In this document: piece after piece, positions 54,224 to 61,593 of the stretch
Layout of the letters: the number at the start of each line of letters is the position of its first letter
Numbering within the stretch: the stretch's first letter is position 1
NCBI GenBank assembly: GCA_025454835.1
Contig: JALONQ010000016.1
Location: forward strand, 1-64,000
Reading direction: 5' to 3'
Length of the DNA stretch: 64,000 bases
DNA from: Bacteroidota bacterium
Lineage (GTDB): Bacteria; Bacteroidota; Ignavibacteria; UBA10030
Notes under the pieces: generated by a model
Told to the model about the DNA's origin: nothing
Seen by the model: the letters and a program-made list of their open reading frames with translations, nothing else
The model's database searches: none
Program-made: the position numbers and the translations under genes

Positions 54224-54688
54224 TCAATCCGTCTGCACGGTGGTGACCAACTCGAATCGGGCGATGTTGGCTTTCTGCAGGGCGTTCATGACGTCCTCAG
54301 CCGGACCGTACGGACCGGTACGATCGCCCTTGATAATGGTCCTCAATTTCGGGTTGGCGCTGCGGGCTTGTTGCGCCAGGTCGGTCATTTCTTCCAACGT
54401 CACGGGGATCGAAGCCTTCAGTTTGTTCCGTTCGCCGAACAGCTGTGCGCGAAGCTGCTGAGAGTCGAGGCCGAAGTAGTATTTGCCGTCGGGGCTGAAC
54501 GTGATGGTAATGACGTCCGACTCCGGCATCTTCGACTTGGCATGCGACGGCGGGAGCGAGACCTGAATATCTTCCGGGGGCCGGAACTGGGTGGTGAGCA
54601 TGAAGAAGGTGAGCAACAGAAAGGCCACGTCGACGAGCGGTGTCATGTCGATGGCGATGCTCATGCGGTGCTTCTTCACCTTCGGCAT
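54224..54688 (-). CDS. exbD: ExbD/TolR-family protein (first copy)
   Basis: The 154-residue protein shows the same design as its downstream neighbour: a basic start (MPKVKKHRMSIAIDM), a helix in DMTPLVDVAFLLLTFFML with the essential aspartate, and a periplasmic domain that includes LRTIIKGDRTGPYG. It starts three bases after the exbB stop. The two ExbD copies differ throughout their periplasmic parts, so they are not a recent duplication. Confidence 0.93.
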   Translation of the reverse strand: MPKVKKHRMSIAIDMTPLVDVAFLLLTFFMLTTQFRPPEDIQVSLPPSHAKSKMPESDVITITFSPDGKYYFGLDSQQLRAQLFGERNKLKASIPVTLEEMTDLAQQARSANPKLRTIIKGDRTGPYGPAEDVMNALQKANIARFELVTTVQTD

Positions 54689-54691
54689 CGG

Positions 54692-55435
54692 TCACGCCTC
54701 CTCTTCCTCTTCGCCGGCCTGCACTTTGACCGTTTGCACGATGTTGTAGACAGCCTCGTCCAGCTGATACGTGAACGTGTCCACCTTGTTGATGAAGACG
54801 TTGTAAGCCACGATCCCCGCGATGGCCGACACCAACCCTCCGGCCGTGTTGACCAACGCCTCCGAGATGCCGAGCGAGAGTTGGACGGCGTCGGGGGAGC
54901 CGGTGGTGGCCAGAGCCTGGAACGCCCGGATCATGCCGAGCGTCGTGCCGAGCAGCCCGACCATGGTCGCGACGGAGGCGATCGTCGCGATGGCAATGAG
55001 GTTCTTCTCCAACAGCGGCATTTCAAGCGAGGTCGCCTCTTCAAAAGCCTTCTGCAATTCCGCGATGAGCCGATCGGGTGACAAGGGCTTCTTGCGCTTC
55101 TGCAGCTCCCGGTATCGTGTCAAGCCGGCTTTGAGGATGACCGCCAAGGACCCCTGCTGTTGATCGCACAGGGCAACCGCATCCTCGAGTTTCTGCTCCT
55201 CGAGGGATCGTTCGACAGCCTTCAGGAATTTGGGGAGAGGTCCTTTTCCGTTCGCCTTGTGCAACGACAACGTCCGTTCGACCGTGAAGGTGAAGACCAT
55301 GATCGACAGGGCGATGAGGGCGATGACGAGCGGGCCGCCGTCTCTGATGAACTGGGGGAGAGCGTAGAAATAGATGATCGCGGAGACGACGAACGCGGAG
55401 ATGATGAGGCCCGAGACGAAGACCGACTGCTTCAT
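54692..55435 (-). CDS. exbB: MotA/TolQ/ExbB-family proton channel
   Basis: The 247-residue inner-membrane protein has three transmembrane segments: residues about 7-28 (GLIISAFVVSAIIYFYALP), a pair around 33-50, and the conserved C-terminal pair with GLLGTTLGMIRAFQAL near 157 and NTAGGLVSAIAGIVAYNVF near 195. These last two blocks are signatures of the ExbB/TolQ family. It forms the pentameric channel around the ExbD dimer. The start at 55435 begins the first helix; a longer reading from 55549 would run through the intergenic hairpins. It heads the operon that extends to 35638. Confidence 0.92.
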   Translation of the reverse strand: MKQSVFVSGLIISAFVVSAIIYFYALPQFIRDGGPLVIALIALSIMVFTFTVERTLSLHKANGKGPLPKFLKAVERSLEEQKLEDAVALCDQQQGSLAVILKAGLTRYRELQKRKKPLSPDRLIAELQKAFEEATSLEMPLLEKNLIAIATIASVATMVGLLGTTLGMIRAFQALATTGSPDAVQLSLGISEALVNTAGGLVSAIAGIVAYNVFINKVDTFTYQLDEAVYNIVQTVKVQAGEEEEEA

Positions 55436-55527
55436 GGAGGGGGTCCTGCGCGTTGAAGTGGAGGGTTGGGAATCCCCGGGAAATGGCTGAAAAAATATCA
55501 GCCCATTTTCGTCGAATTGCAAGGAAG

Positions 55528-55547
55528 GCGCGCACGTGCAGGCGCGC
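55528..55547 (-). terminator. GC hairpin between MFS gene and exbB
   Basis: GCGCGC and GCGCGC flank an eight-base loop immediately beyond the MFS stop. On the minus strand CTTCCTTGC follows. A second stem, GGCTGA-N7-TCAGCC, lies at 55485-55503. Together they mark a likely transcription boundary before the exbB operon. Confidence 0.4.
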
Positions 55548-55557
55548 AATCCGCCCG

Positions 55558-56826
55558 TCAGGAAGGCACTTCTGGGCCGCTGGACGTCGGCACGTGCACC
55601 CGTCGCAACAACAGGAGCCCCGCGAGAAGAAAGAAGCCGACCGAAAGTATCGCGAGGCGCTGATTCAGGAGGGAGGAGACAAGGCCGAAGACAACAGGAC
55701 CGAGAATGGCTGAGGCCTTGCCAAAGAACGAGTAAAAGCCGAAGAACTCGGTCTTCTTGTCCTTCGGGATGATCCGCGACATCAGGCTACGGCTGGTGGA
55801 TTGCGAAGACCCAAGCGCGATCCCGGCGAATGCTCCGATGACGGTGAAGGCGAGCTTGGAGGTCACGAAGAACGCGGCGACCGTGATGGAGAGCCAGAGA
55901 AGAAGGGTGATGACGAGCGTGCGCTTGTGGCCGAGGTGGTCGGCCAGAACGCCAAAGGCGATCGATCCCAGCAGGGCCGTCGTCTGAATGATCGCGAAGA
56001 ACACGACGATCTCACCGATGTCGAACCCGAGCGTCTCGCGCGCGAAGATCGACGAGAAGATGATGATGGTGTTGATCCCGTCGACGTACAAGAAATACGC
56101 TCCGAGGAACCACGCGATGTTGCGATATTGAGCGAGCGAACGGAAGGTCCCCGCTAGCCGGGTGAATCCCGATTGCAGGACCTCGAGGTCGAGGCGATGG
56201 ACCCGCTGGCGGTCGGGAAGGAAGAAGAACAGAGGAAGCGAGAAGAGGAGGAAGATCCCCGCCGCCATCAGGAAGCTGAGCCTCACGTTGCCGAGGTTCT
56301 CCTCGCCAAACCCGCCGGCGTACAACGGGAACGCCGCCGCCAGCGTCAGCAGCGAACCGGCGTAGCCGGCGGCGAAGCCGTAGCCCGACACGCGGCCGTA
56401 GCTTCGTTCGGTCGTGATCTCCGGGAGGAACGCATCATAGAAGACGAGTCCCGCCTCGAACCCGATGTTGGCCAGCACGAGCAGGGCGATGCCGGCGGCG
56501 ACCATGCCTGGCAGCACGCCCGACAACGCGGCCGTGGCGATGACACAAAGCGCCGTGAAGAGCGCGAGAAATGCCTTCTTCCCACCGCCGGCGTCGGCCA
56601 CGGCGCCGAGCAACGGCGAGACGAGGGCGACGACGACCATGGAAATGCTGAAGGCCATCCCCCACAGGGCATCGGCGTACGGCCCCCCTCCGGCCACGAT
56701 CTCGCGGAAGTACAGGGGATAGCCGACGGTAAGGATCGTGACGTAGAACGCCGTGTTGGCGAAATCGAAGAGGGCCCACGACACGATGGAACGGCGCGTT
56801 CCGGGTCCGGTGGACGGTGGCCTCAT
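55558..56826 (-). CDS. MFS transporter, UMF1-like
   Basis: The 422-residue inner-membrane protein has about twelve hydrophobic segments. The opening SWALFDFANTAFYVTILTVGYPLYF and GSSQSTSRSLMSRIIPKDKKTEFFGFYSF near residue 340 are characteristic of the UMF1 (unknown major facilitator, Atg22-like) family. Some eukaryotic members export amino acids from the vacuole; bacterial substrates are unknown. Its ATG overlaps the nusB stop as ATGA, so translation is coupled. The stop is followed by a GC hairpin. Confidence 0.88.
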   Translation of the reverse strand: MRPPSTGPGTRRSIVSWALFDFANTAFYVTILTVGYPLYFREIVAGGGPYADALWGMAFSISMVVVALVSPLLGAVADAGGGKKAFLALFTALCVIATAALSGVLPGMVAAGIALLVLANIGFEAGLVFYDAFLPEITTERSYGRVSGYGFAAGYAGSLLTLAAAFPLYAGGFGEENLGNVRLSFLMAAGIFLLFSLPLFFFLPDRQRVHRLDLEVLQSGFTRLAGTFRSLAQYRNIAWFLGAYFLYVDGINTIIIFSSIFARETLGFDIGEIVVFFAIIQTTALLGSIAFGVLADHLGHKRTLVITLLLWLSITVAAFFVTSKLAFTVIGAFAGIALGSSQSTSRSLMSRIIPKDKKTEFFGFYSFFGKASAILGPVVFGLVSSLLNQRLAILSVGFFLLAGLLLLRRVHVPTSSGPEVPS

Positions 56827-57305
56827 GCGCGTGCGCGGGTCCTTCGGGGCGCGGGGAGGTCGAGGAGGCCGCGTCCTGATTTGGTCAGCTTGCCGTCGGA
56901 CTTCAGATGGCCGAGGACGGAGTCGAGAACGCCGTTGACAAACTTGTCGCTCTTCTCCGTGCTGTAGGTGCGGGCGATCTCGATCGCTTCGTTGATCGAG
57001 ACCTTCGGCGGGATGTCGTCAAAATAGAGGAACTCGCAGATGGCGATGCGGAGGATGATCTTATCCAGCACGGCAAGCCGCGTGAACTCCCAGTGCTCCA
57101 CCTGTCCTCGAATGAGCTCGTCCAGCTCCTTGCTCGTGTCGTTGACCTTGATGATGAGCGAGCGCGCGAATCGAAACGCCACGTCGTCCACTTCGAGCCC
57201 CGCGAGGAGTTCATCCACGGCGGGGTTCTCGGGGTTTTTCGAGACCTCACAGGCATACAGGGCCTGTAGAACGCGTTCTCGGACGCGGCGGCGTTTTGCG
57301 GTCAT
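56823..57305 (-). CDS. nusB: Transcription antitermination factor NusB
   Basis: The 160-residue helical protein matches NusB, which binds boxA RNA with ribosomal protein S10 in ribosomal RNA antitermination. RRRVRERVLQALYACEVS at the start, LDKIILRIAICEFLYFDDIPPKVSINEAIEIARTYS in the middle and KFVNGVLDSVLGHL near the end are typical. The start at 57305 gives the usual length plus a short basic tail. It lies 13 bases downstream of leucine dehydrogenase. Confidence 0.93.
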   Translation of the reverse strand: MTAKRRRVRERVLQALYACEVSKNPENPAVDELLAGLEVDDVAFRFARSLIIKVNDTSKELDELIRGQVEHWEFTRLAVLDKIILRIAICEFLYFDDIPPKVSINEAIEIARTYSTEKSDKFVNGVLDSVLGHLKSDGKLTKSGRGLLDLPAPRRTRARA

Positions 57306-57318
57306 GGGGGCCGATCGA

Positions 57319-58410
57319 TCAGCGGGCACGCATGCCGCGCGAGGCGGAGTAGATCTGGTTGATCCGACCCATCGAGGCGATGCGCTCTTCGGCGATCTTG
57401 TTGGCGGCGGCAGAAGTGGAGATCTTCTCCCGTTCCGCGATCTCGAAGATCTTCTGGATGATCTCGTAGATACCTTCGGCCTGGCGCAGCGCCCGCTTCT
57501 CGCTGTATCCCTCGAGCTCGTTCGCCACGTTGATAAGGCCGCCCGCGTTGATCGCGTAGTCCGGGGCGTAGGCGATCTTCCGGTCGATGAGCATCTGCAT
57601 GTGCTTCCGCTCGTCGAGGAGCTGGTTGTTGGCTCCGCCGGCGACGACGGCGCATTTCAGGCGAGAGATCGTGTCGTCGTTCAGGATGCCGCCGAGCGCG
57701 CACGGGGCGAACACGTCCATCGGCTGGTCGTAGATCTTGTCGGGCTTGACGAAGGTGCCCTTCAATCGTTTGGCGAGCGATCTGGCGCGCTCCTCGGCGA
57801 TGTCGGTCACGACGATCTTCGCGCCTTCCTTCGCGAGATGCTCGGCCAGATACGTGGCCACTTTCCCGGCGCCCTGAATGGCGATGCGCTTTCCTTTGAG
57901 CGAGTCGCTCCCAAACACCTTGCGCACGGCCGCCTTCATGCCGACGTACACGCCGAGACCCGTCACCGGCGACGGGTCGCCGCTGCCGCCGAGCGCCCGC
58001 GAGATGCCCGTGACATGCTTCGTCTCCATGCGGACCCATTCCATGTCTTGGACGCTCGTGTTCACGTCCTCCGCCGTGATGTAGCGGCCGCCGAGCGTGT
58101 CGACGAACCGGCCATAGGTGCGGAAGAGCGCTTCGTTCTTGAGGGCCGCGGCGTCGCCGATGATGACCGCCTTGCCGCCGCCGAGGTTGAGCCCCGCGAC
58201 CGCCGCCTTGTATGTCATGCCGCGCGACAGCCGGAGGACGTCGCGCATCGCTTCTTCTTCGGTAGCGTACGACCATAGCCGGGTTCCCCCCAGAGCGGGT
58301 CCGAGGGTCGTGTTGTGAACGGCAATGATAGCCCGGAGGCCAACGAGCTTGTCCGAGCAAAGGACCACCTGCTCGTGGTCGCGCTTGTCGATCTCGTCAA
58401 AGAACTTCAT
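57319..58410 (-). CDS. Leucine (branched-chain amino acid) dehydrogenase
   Basis: The 363-residue enzyme belongs to the Glu/Leu/Phe/Val dehydrogenase family and interconverts leucine, valine or isoleucine with the 2-oxoacid, using NAD. The catalytic lysines fall at residue 68 (GMTYKAAVAG) and residue 80 (LGGGKAVIIGD), the same positions as in characterised leucine dehydrogenases. The dinucleotide fold motif is GAGKVATYL near 180, with lysine in the place where many relatives have asparagine. Length is normal. The products could feed the oxoacid:ferredoxin oxidoreductase at the start of the window. It is the first gene of a leuDH-nusB-MFS group. Confidence 0.9.
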   Translation of the reverse strand: MKFFDEIDKRDHEQVVLCSDKLVGLRAIIAVHNTTLGPALGGTRLWSYATEEEAMRDVLRLSRGMTYKAAVAGLNLGGGKAVIIGDAAALKNEALFRTYGRFVDTLGGRYITAEDVNTSVQDMEWVRMETKHVTGISRALGGSGDPSPVTGLGVYVGMKAAVRKVFGSDSLKGKRIAIQGAGKVATYLAEHLAKEGAKIVVTDIAEERARSLAKRLKGTFVKPDKIYDQPMDVFAPCALGGILNDDTISRLKCAVVAGGANNQLLDERKHMQMLIDRKIAYAPDYAINAGGLINVANELEGYSEKRALRQAEGIYEIIQKIFEIAEREKISTSAAANKIAEERIASMGRINQIYSASRGMRAR

Positions 58411-58460
58411 GGGGTTCTTCCTGCGTCAAGAGGGGGGACGACGACAGAACGAACATAGAC

Positions 58461-58493
58461 AAAAAACCCCGGCGCGGCAACTGCCGGCCGGGG
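58461..58493 (-). terminator. Rho-independent terminator of the cyclase gene
   Basis: On the minus strand CCCCGGCCGGC and GCCGCGCCGGGG pair around AGTT, followed by TTTTTTGTC. It begins six bases beyond the cyclase stop and also separates it from leucine dehydrogenase. Confidence 0.88.
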
Positions 58494-58498
58494 CGGGG

Positions 58499-61474
58499 TC
58501 AGTTGGCCGCCGACCCGTCTGTCAAAGGCCGGGCGAAGAGCGAGCGGAACTCCGGTTCGTCCCTGATCGGACCGAAATCGGGATTGAGTCCCTCGGCGAG
58601 GTCGTAGCGGCGATCGACGGCGAGCTTCAGGGCCTTCAGCGCGTCGTCCTTCTTCTGAATGAGCGCGTAGACATTGGCGATCCGATACCAATGGACGGCA
58701 GAGAGTTCCTCCGTCTGCATCACCCGCTCGACGGCGTCATTGGCTTCAGAGAACTTGCCGATCCGCGCGTAGAGCAACGCCTGATAGATCCAAGCGGAGA
58801 TGTTCTCCGGGTCGACTTCGATGGCGCTGGCGGCGGCCGCAAGGCCGGCCTTGAAGTGCACCTCGGCAGAATCGAGCTGCTCAGCAAACGCGCGGCCGAG
58901 GAGATACTGCGCCCGGTAGGGTTCCGGTGAGACGTCAACCCGCTGTTGATAGAATTCCACGAGTGCCGGCGGCCTCGTGCCCCGCAACCACGCGCTGGCG
59001 AGATACTGGCTCTTGATGTAGCCCTCTGGTCCACCTGCGGCGATCGCTTGCTCGTACAGAGAAGCCGCCCCGGCATTGTCGTTGCTCCAATGGAGGAAGA
59101 GGCCCCGCAGGAACAACGTTCGGGGATGGCGAGGGTCCAGTGCCACGGCCCGCTCAAGCGCCGTGGTGCCGGCCTTCAGATCGCCGGCGATCAACTGCAG
59201 TTCAGCCATCAAACGGTGGCATTCGGGCTGGAATGGATCGAGGGCCAGGCTGCGCCCGAGGGAGGGGGCGACAGAACTGAACCGTCGCCCAGCCATGGCC
59301 ACCACGGCGGCCGCTCGGTGGACCTCGGGCCGGCTTGGCTCGGCCTTTTGCGCCTCTTGCACCCATCCGGAGGCCTGGGCCATCGCTGCATCGGGAAGCG
59401 AGCCGAATCGCACCAGGCGGGCCACCGACTCCGCAAGCAAGGCCCGGGCCGCCGAGAACCCGTTGACCGTATCGAGCAGAGAGGACAACCGGCCCCGCGC
59501 AGAGTCCAACAAGCCAATGTTGTCGTACTCCAGGAGAGACCGTGCTTCGAGGTACGAGCGAAGGGCGCTTCCGTCAACGGCGGGAAGGGGGAGGATCTCC
59601 GGCTCGGCATCGAGCTCGGTGTCCTGAATGAGGGCCAGCATGGCTTGCGCGCGGAACTGGTCGAGACTTGCCACCGTGGTCTTGAAGCGGCGGTTGACCA
59701 GCGGCTGCTGGCTCGCGACATCGACAAGCCGGATGGCCACTTCGTAGGTCTCACCGCTCCGGGACAGCATCCCCATGACAACGTGACGCACCTTGAGGTC
59801 TGCGGCGATCGGCTCGATGGAGGATGAGCGGGGCTCTGCGGAGCGGGTCGAGCCGAAGCTTCGGACCTCGACATGGTTGAGCCGAGAGAGGTCCTGCAGG
59901 AGCAAGGACGGGATCGCCGCAAGCAACGGATCGCCGACCGCTTCGTCGTTGGCCGGTGCGAATGTCAGGGCGGCGACATCGAGCGTGACGGGGAACGCGA
60001 TGCGCCAGGCCATGGGCGCGACGACGAAGAGGGATCCGACGAGCGCAAGGACTCCGATGACCAGGAGCACTTGCTTGATGGGGAACGGCCGGCGCGGTGT
60101 CGGTTCCGCGGCCGGTCGGACCGATCGTGTCTCCTCGAGCCGACGTTGCACGGCGGCCTGCCGGGCCTCGGCGTCGCGCTGGGCCTGCTCCTCGGCGGCC
60201 TTCTGATCCTCCTCTGCGCGGTGTTCTTGCCGGTCTTTGATCTCCTGCTCGAGCTCCCGCGCCGCGAAGTTGTTCGGGTCGAGGACGTAGATCTCGCGCA
60301 ACGTGTACACGGCCTGGGTGTAGTTGCGTTGGTCGAGCTGGTAGCGGACGGCGGTGATGAGCTCGTCGATCTTCTGCTGTTGCTGCTTTCGCACTTCTTC
60401 CTGGTCCTTGCGGCTCTTCTCGACCCGCTTCGCCCGGAGCTCCTGTTCCACGCGATACCGTTCCTCCTCGATGCGGAGGAGCACCTGCTGAGCGCCGACG
60501 TGGAGTGGGAAATACTCGAAGACACGGTTCGTCTCGCGCTCGGCCTCTTCCAGCTTGCCTTGGGCGATCAGTTCGCGCGCCGTCTTCAGGAAGACCTGGG
60601 CTTTCGACTCGTGCTCCTCTTCCTCCTTGCGCTTCGTCGTGGAGGTGGCGAAGCCCGGGTCGATGTCGTCGATCTTCCTCAGCTCTGTCTCAGCCTCTTC
60701 GATGTGGCCCAACTGGTAGAACTTCTCGGCCCGAGCGTAGTACTCGGCGACAAGCTTGTTCCGTTCTTCTTCGCTCAGCTGGCCGGCGGCCGCCCGTCGT
60801 TTGGCCTCTTCGACCTTATGGGCCTCGTACTTCTCGTCCCGTTCAAGCTTCGCGCTCACTTCGACGGTGGTCGCGTGCGAATGCTCGACGGCCGATGGAG
60901 AGGGTTGTGCGAAGTCCGCGATCTCGTCGATGAGGATCTCATGGATCTCGACGGGCTCGGGGATATTCTTGAGCCTCGTCTGTCCGATCCGGAAGGTCTT
61001 CAACGCCATCTTGTTCCGGACCTGATGGAAGACGTCGCCCGAGATGCAGATGCGGGTGGGCTCGGTGATCGACTCGATGCGCGAGGCGACGTTGACACCG
61101 TCGCCGATGATGTCATCGCCGCGGATGATCACGTCTCCGAGGTGGATGCCGATCCGGATCTCGATCCGGTCGAACTCAGATTTGCTGCTGTTGTAGGAGT
61201 GGAATTTCTTCTGCGCTTCGATGCCGCATTTCACCGCGTTGACGGCGCTGCTGAAGTCGATCATGAATGAATCGCCGATCGACTTGATGACGCGTCCACT
61301 GAACTTCGTCGTCAGTACGCGCATGAGCGCGTCATGCTTTTTCAACAGGTCGAACGCCCCCGTCTCGTTCTCGGCCATCTTGCGGGAGAATCCCTTGATG
61401 TCCGTGAACATCACGGCCGCAAGCTTGCGGGTCGATTCTTCTTCGGGGGTCAGTGACGCTTCGGTCGGTGTCAC
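58499..61474 (-). CDS. Class III adenylate cyclase with TPR and TolB-like regions
   Basis: The 991-residue protein has an N-terminal class III nucleotide cyclase domain (about 15-190). VMFTDIKGFS carries metal-binding Asp25 and KSIGDSFM carries Lys64 and Asp68. VNVASRIES carries Asn128 and Arg132 of the transition-state pair. All catalytic residues are present, and Lys64 favours ATP. A charged, partly coiled region with TPR-like helices (230-465) follows. One transmembrane helix (about 470-492, VLLVIGVLALVGSLFVVAP) separates a cytoplasmic cyclase from a C-terminal part with a TolB/FlgO-like domain (about 500-620) and further TPRs. The start is GTG at 61474 with a weak ribosome-binding site. 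An 18-bp palindrome lies 21 bases upstream. Confidence 0.88.
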   Translation of the reverse strand: MTPTEASLTPEEESTRKLAAVMFTDIKGFSRKMAENETGAFDLLKKHDALMRVLTTKFSGRVIKSIGDSFMIDFSSAVNAVKCGIEAQKKFHSYNSSKSEFDRIEIRIGIHLGDVIIRGDDIIGDGVNVASRIESITEPTRICISGDVFHQVRNKMALKTFRIGQTRLKNIPEPVEIHEILIDEIADFAQPSPSAVEHSHATTVEVSAKLERDEKYEAHKVEEAKRRAAAGQLSEEERNKLVAEYYARAEKFYQLGHIEEAETELRKIDDIDPGFATSTTKRKEEEEHESKAQVFLKTARELIAQGKLEEAERETNRVFEYFPLHVGAQQVLLRIEEERYRVEQELRAKRVEKSRKDQEEVRKQQQQKIDELITAVRYQLDQRNYTQAVYTLREIYVLDPNNFAARELEQEIKDRQEHRAEEDQKAAEEQAQRDAEARQAAVQRRLEETRSVRPAAEPTPRRPFPIKQVLLVIGVLALVGSLFVVAPMAWRIAFPVTLDVAALTFAPANDEAVGDPLLAAIPSLLLQDLSRLNHVEVRSFGSTRSAEPRSSSIEPIAADLKVRHVVMGMLSRSGETYEVAIRLVDVASQQPLVNRRFKTTVASLDQFRAQAMLALIQDTELDAEPEILPLPAVDGSALRSYLEARSLLEYDNIGLLDSARGRLSSLLDTVNGFSAARALLAESVARLVRFGSLPDAAMAQASGWVQEAQKAEPSRPEVHRAAAVVAMAGRRFSSVAPSLGRSLALDPFQPECHRLMAELQLIAGDLKAGTTALERAVALDPRHPRTLFLRGLFLHWSNDNAGAASLYEQAIAAGGPEGYIKSQYLASAWLRGTRPPALVEFYQQRVDVSPEPYRAQYLLGRAFAEQLDSAEVHFKAGLAAAASAIEVDPENISAWIYQALLYARIGKFSEANDAVERVMQTEELSAVHWYRIANVYALIQKKDDALKALKLAVDRRYDLAEGLNPDFGPIRDEPEFRSLFARPLTDGSAAN

Positions 61475-61494
61475 GGGATCTCAGGTTGAGGTCG

Positions 61495-61512
61495 CATTAC
61501 AGCGCTGTAATG
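61495..61512. promoter_or_regulatory. 18-bp perfect palindrome upstream of the cyclase
   Basis: CATTACAGCGCTGTAATG is identical to its own reverse complement. It sits between the cyclase start (61474) and the glgP stop (61594), where the cyclase promoter should be. Perfect symmetry of this length is typical of an operator for a dimeric helix-turn-helix regulator; the regulator is unknown. Confidence 0.6.
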
Positions 61513-61593
61513 TCTGACGACGTGGCAAGATATCGATGACCGTCCGGAATGTCAACGCAAGGACTGTGCGGCCCGTCAACCTGCCGGCCGAGG

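Noticed and set aside
55485-55519. Promoter for exbB (TTG ... TATTTTTT)
   Set aside because: The spacing is 22 bases, outside the 19-21 expected, and the A/T run is part of a hairpin loop; kept only as part of the boundary description.
59873-61270. Plus-strand open frame of 465 codons opposite the cyclase gene
   Set aside because: Leucine/valine-rich shadow of a gene whose catalytic motifs are all intact on the minus strand.
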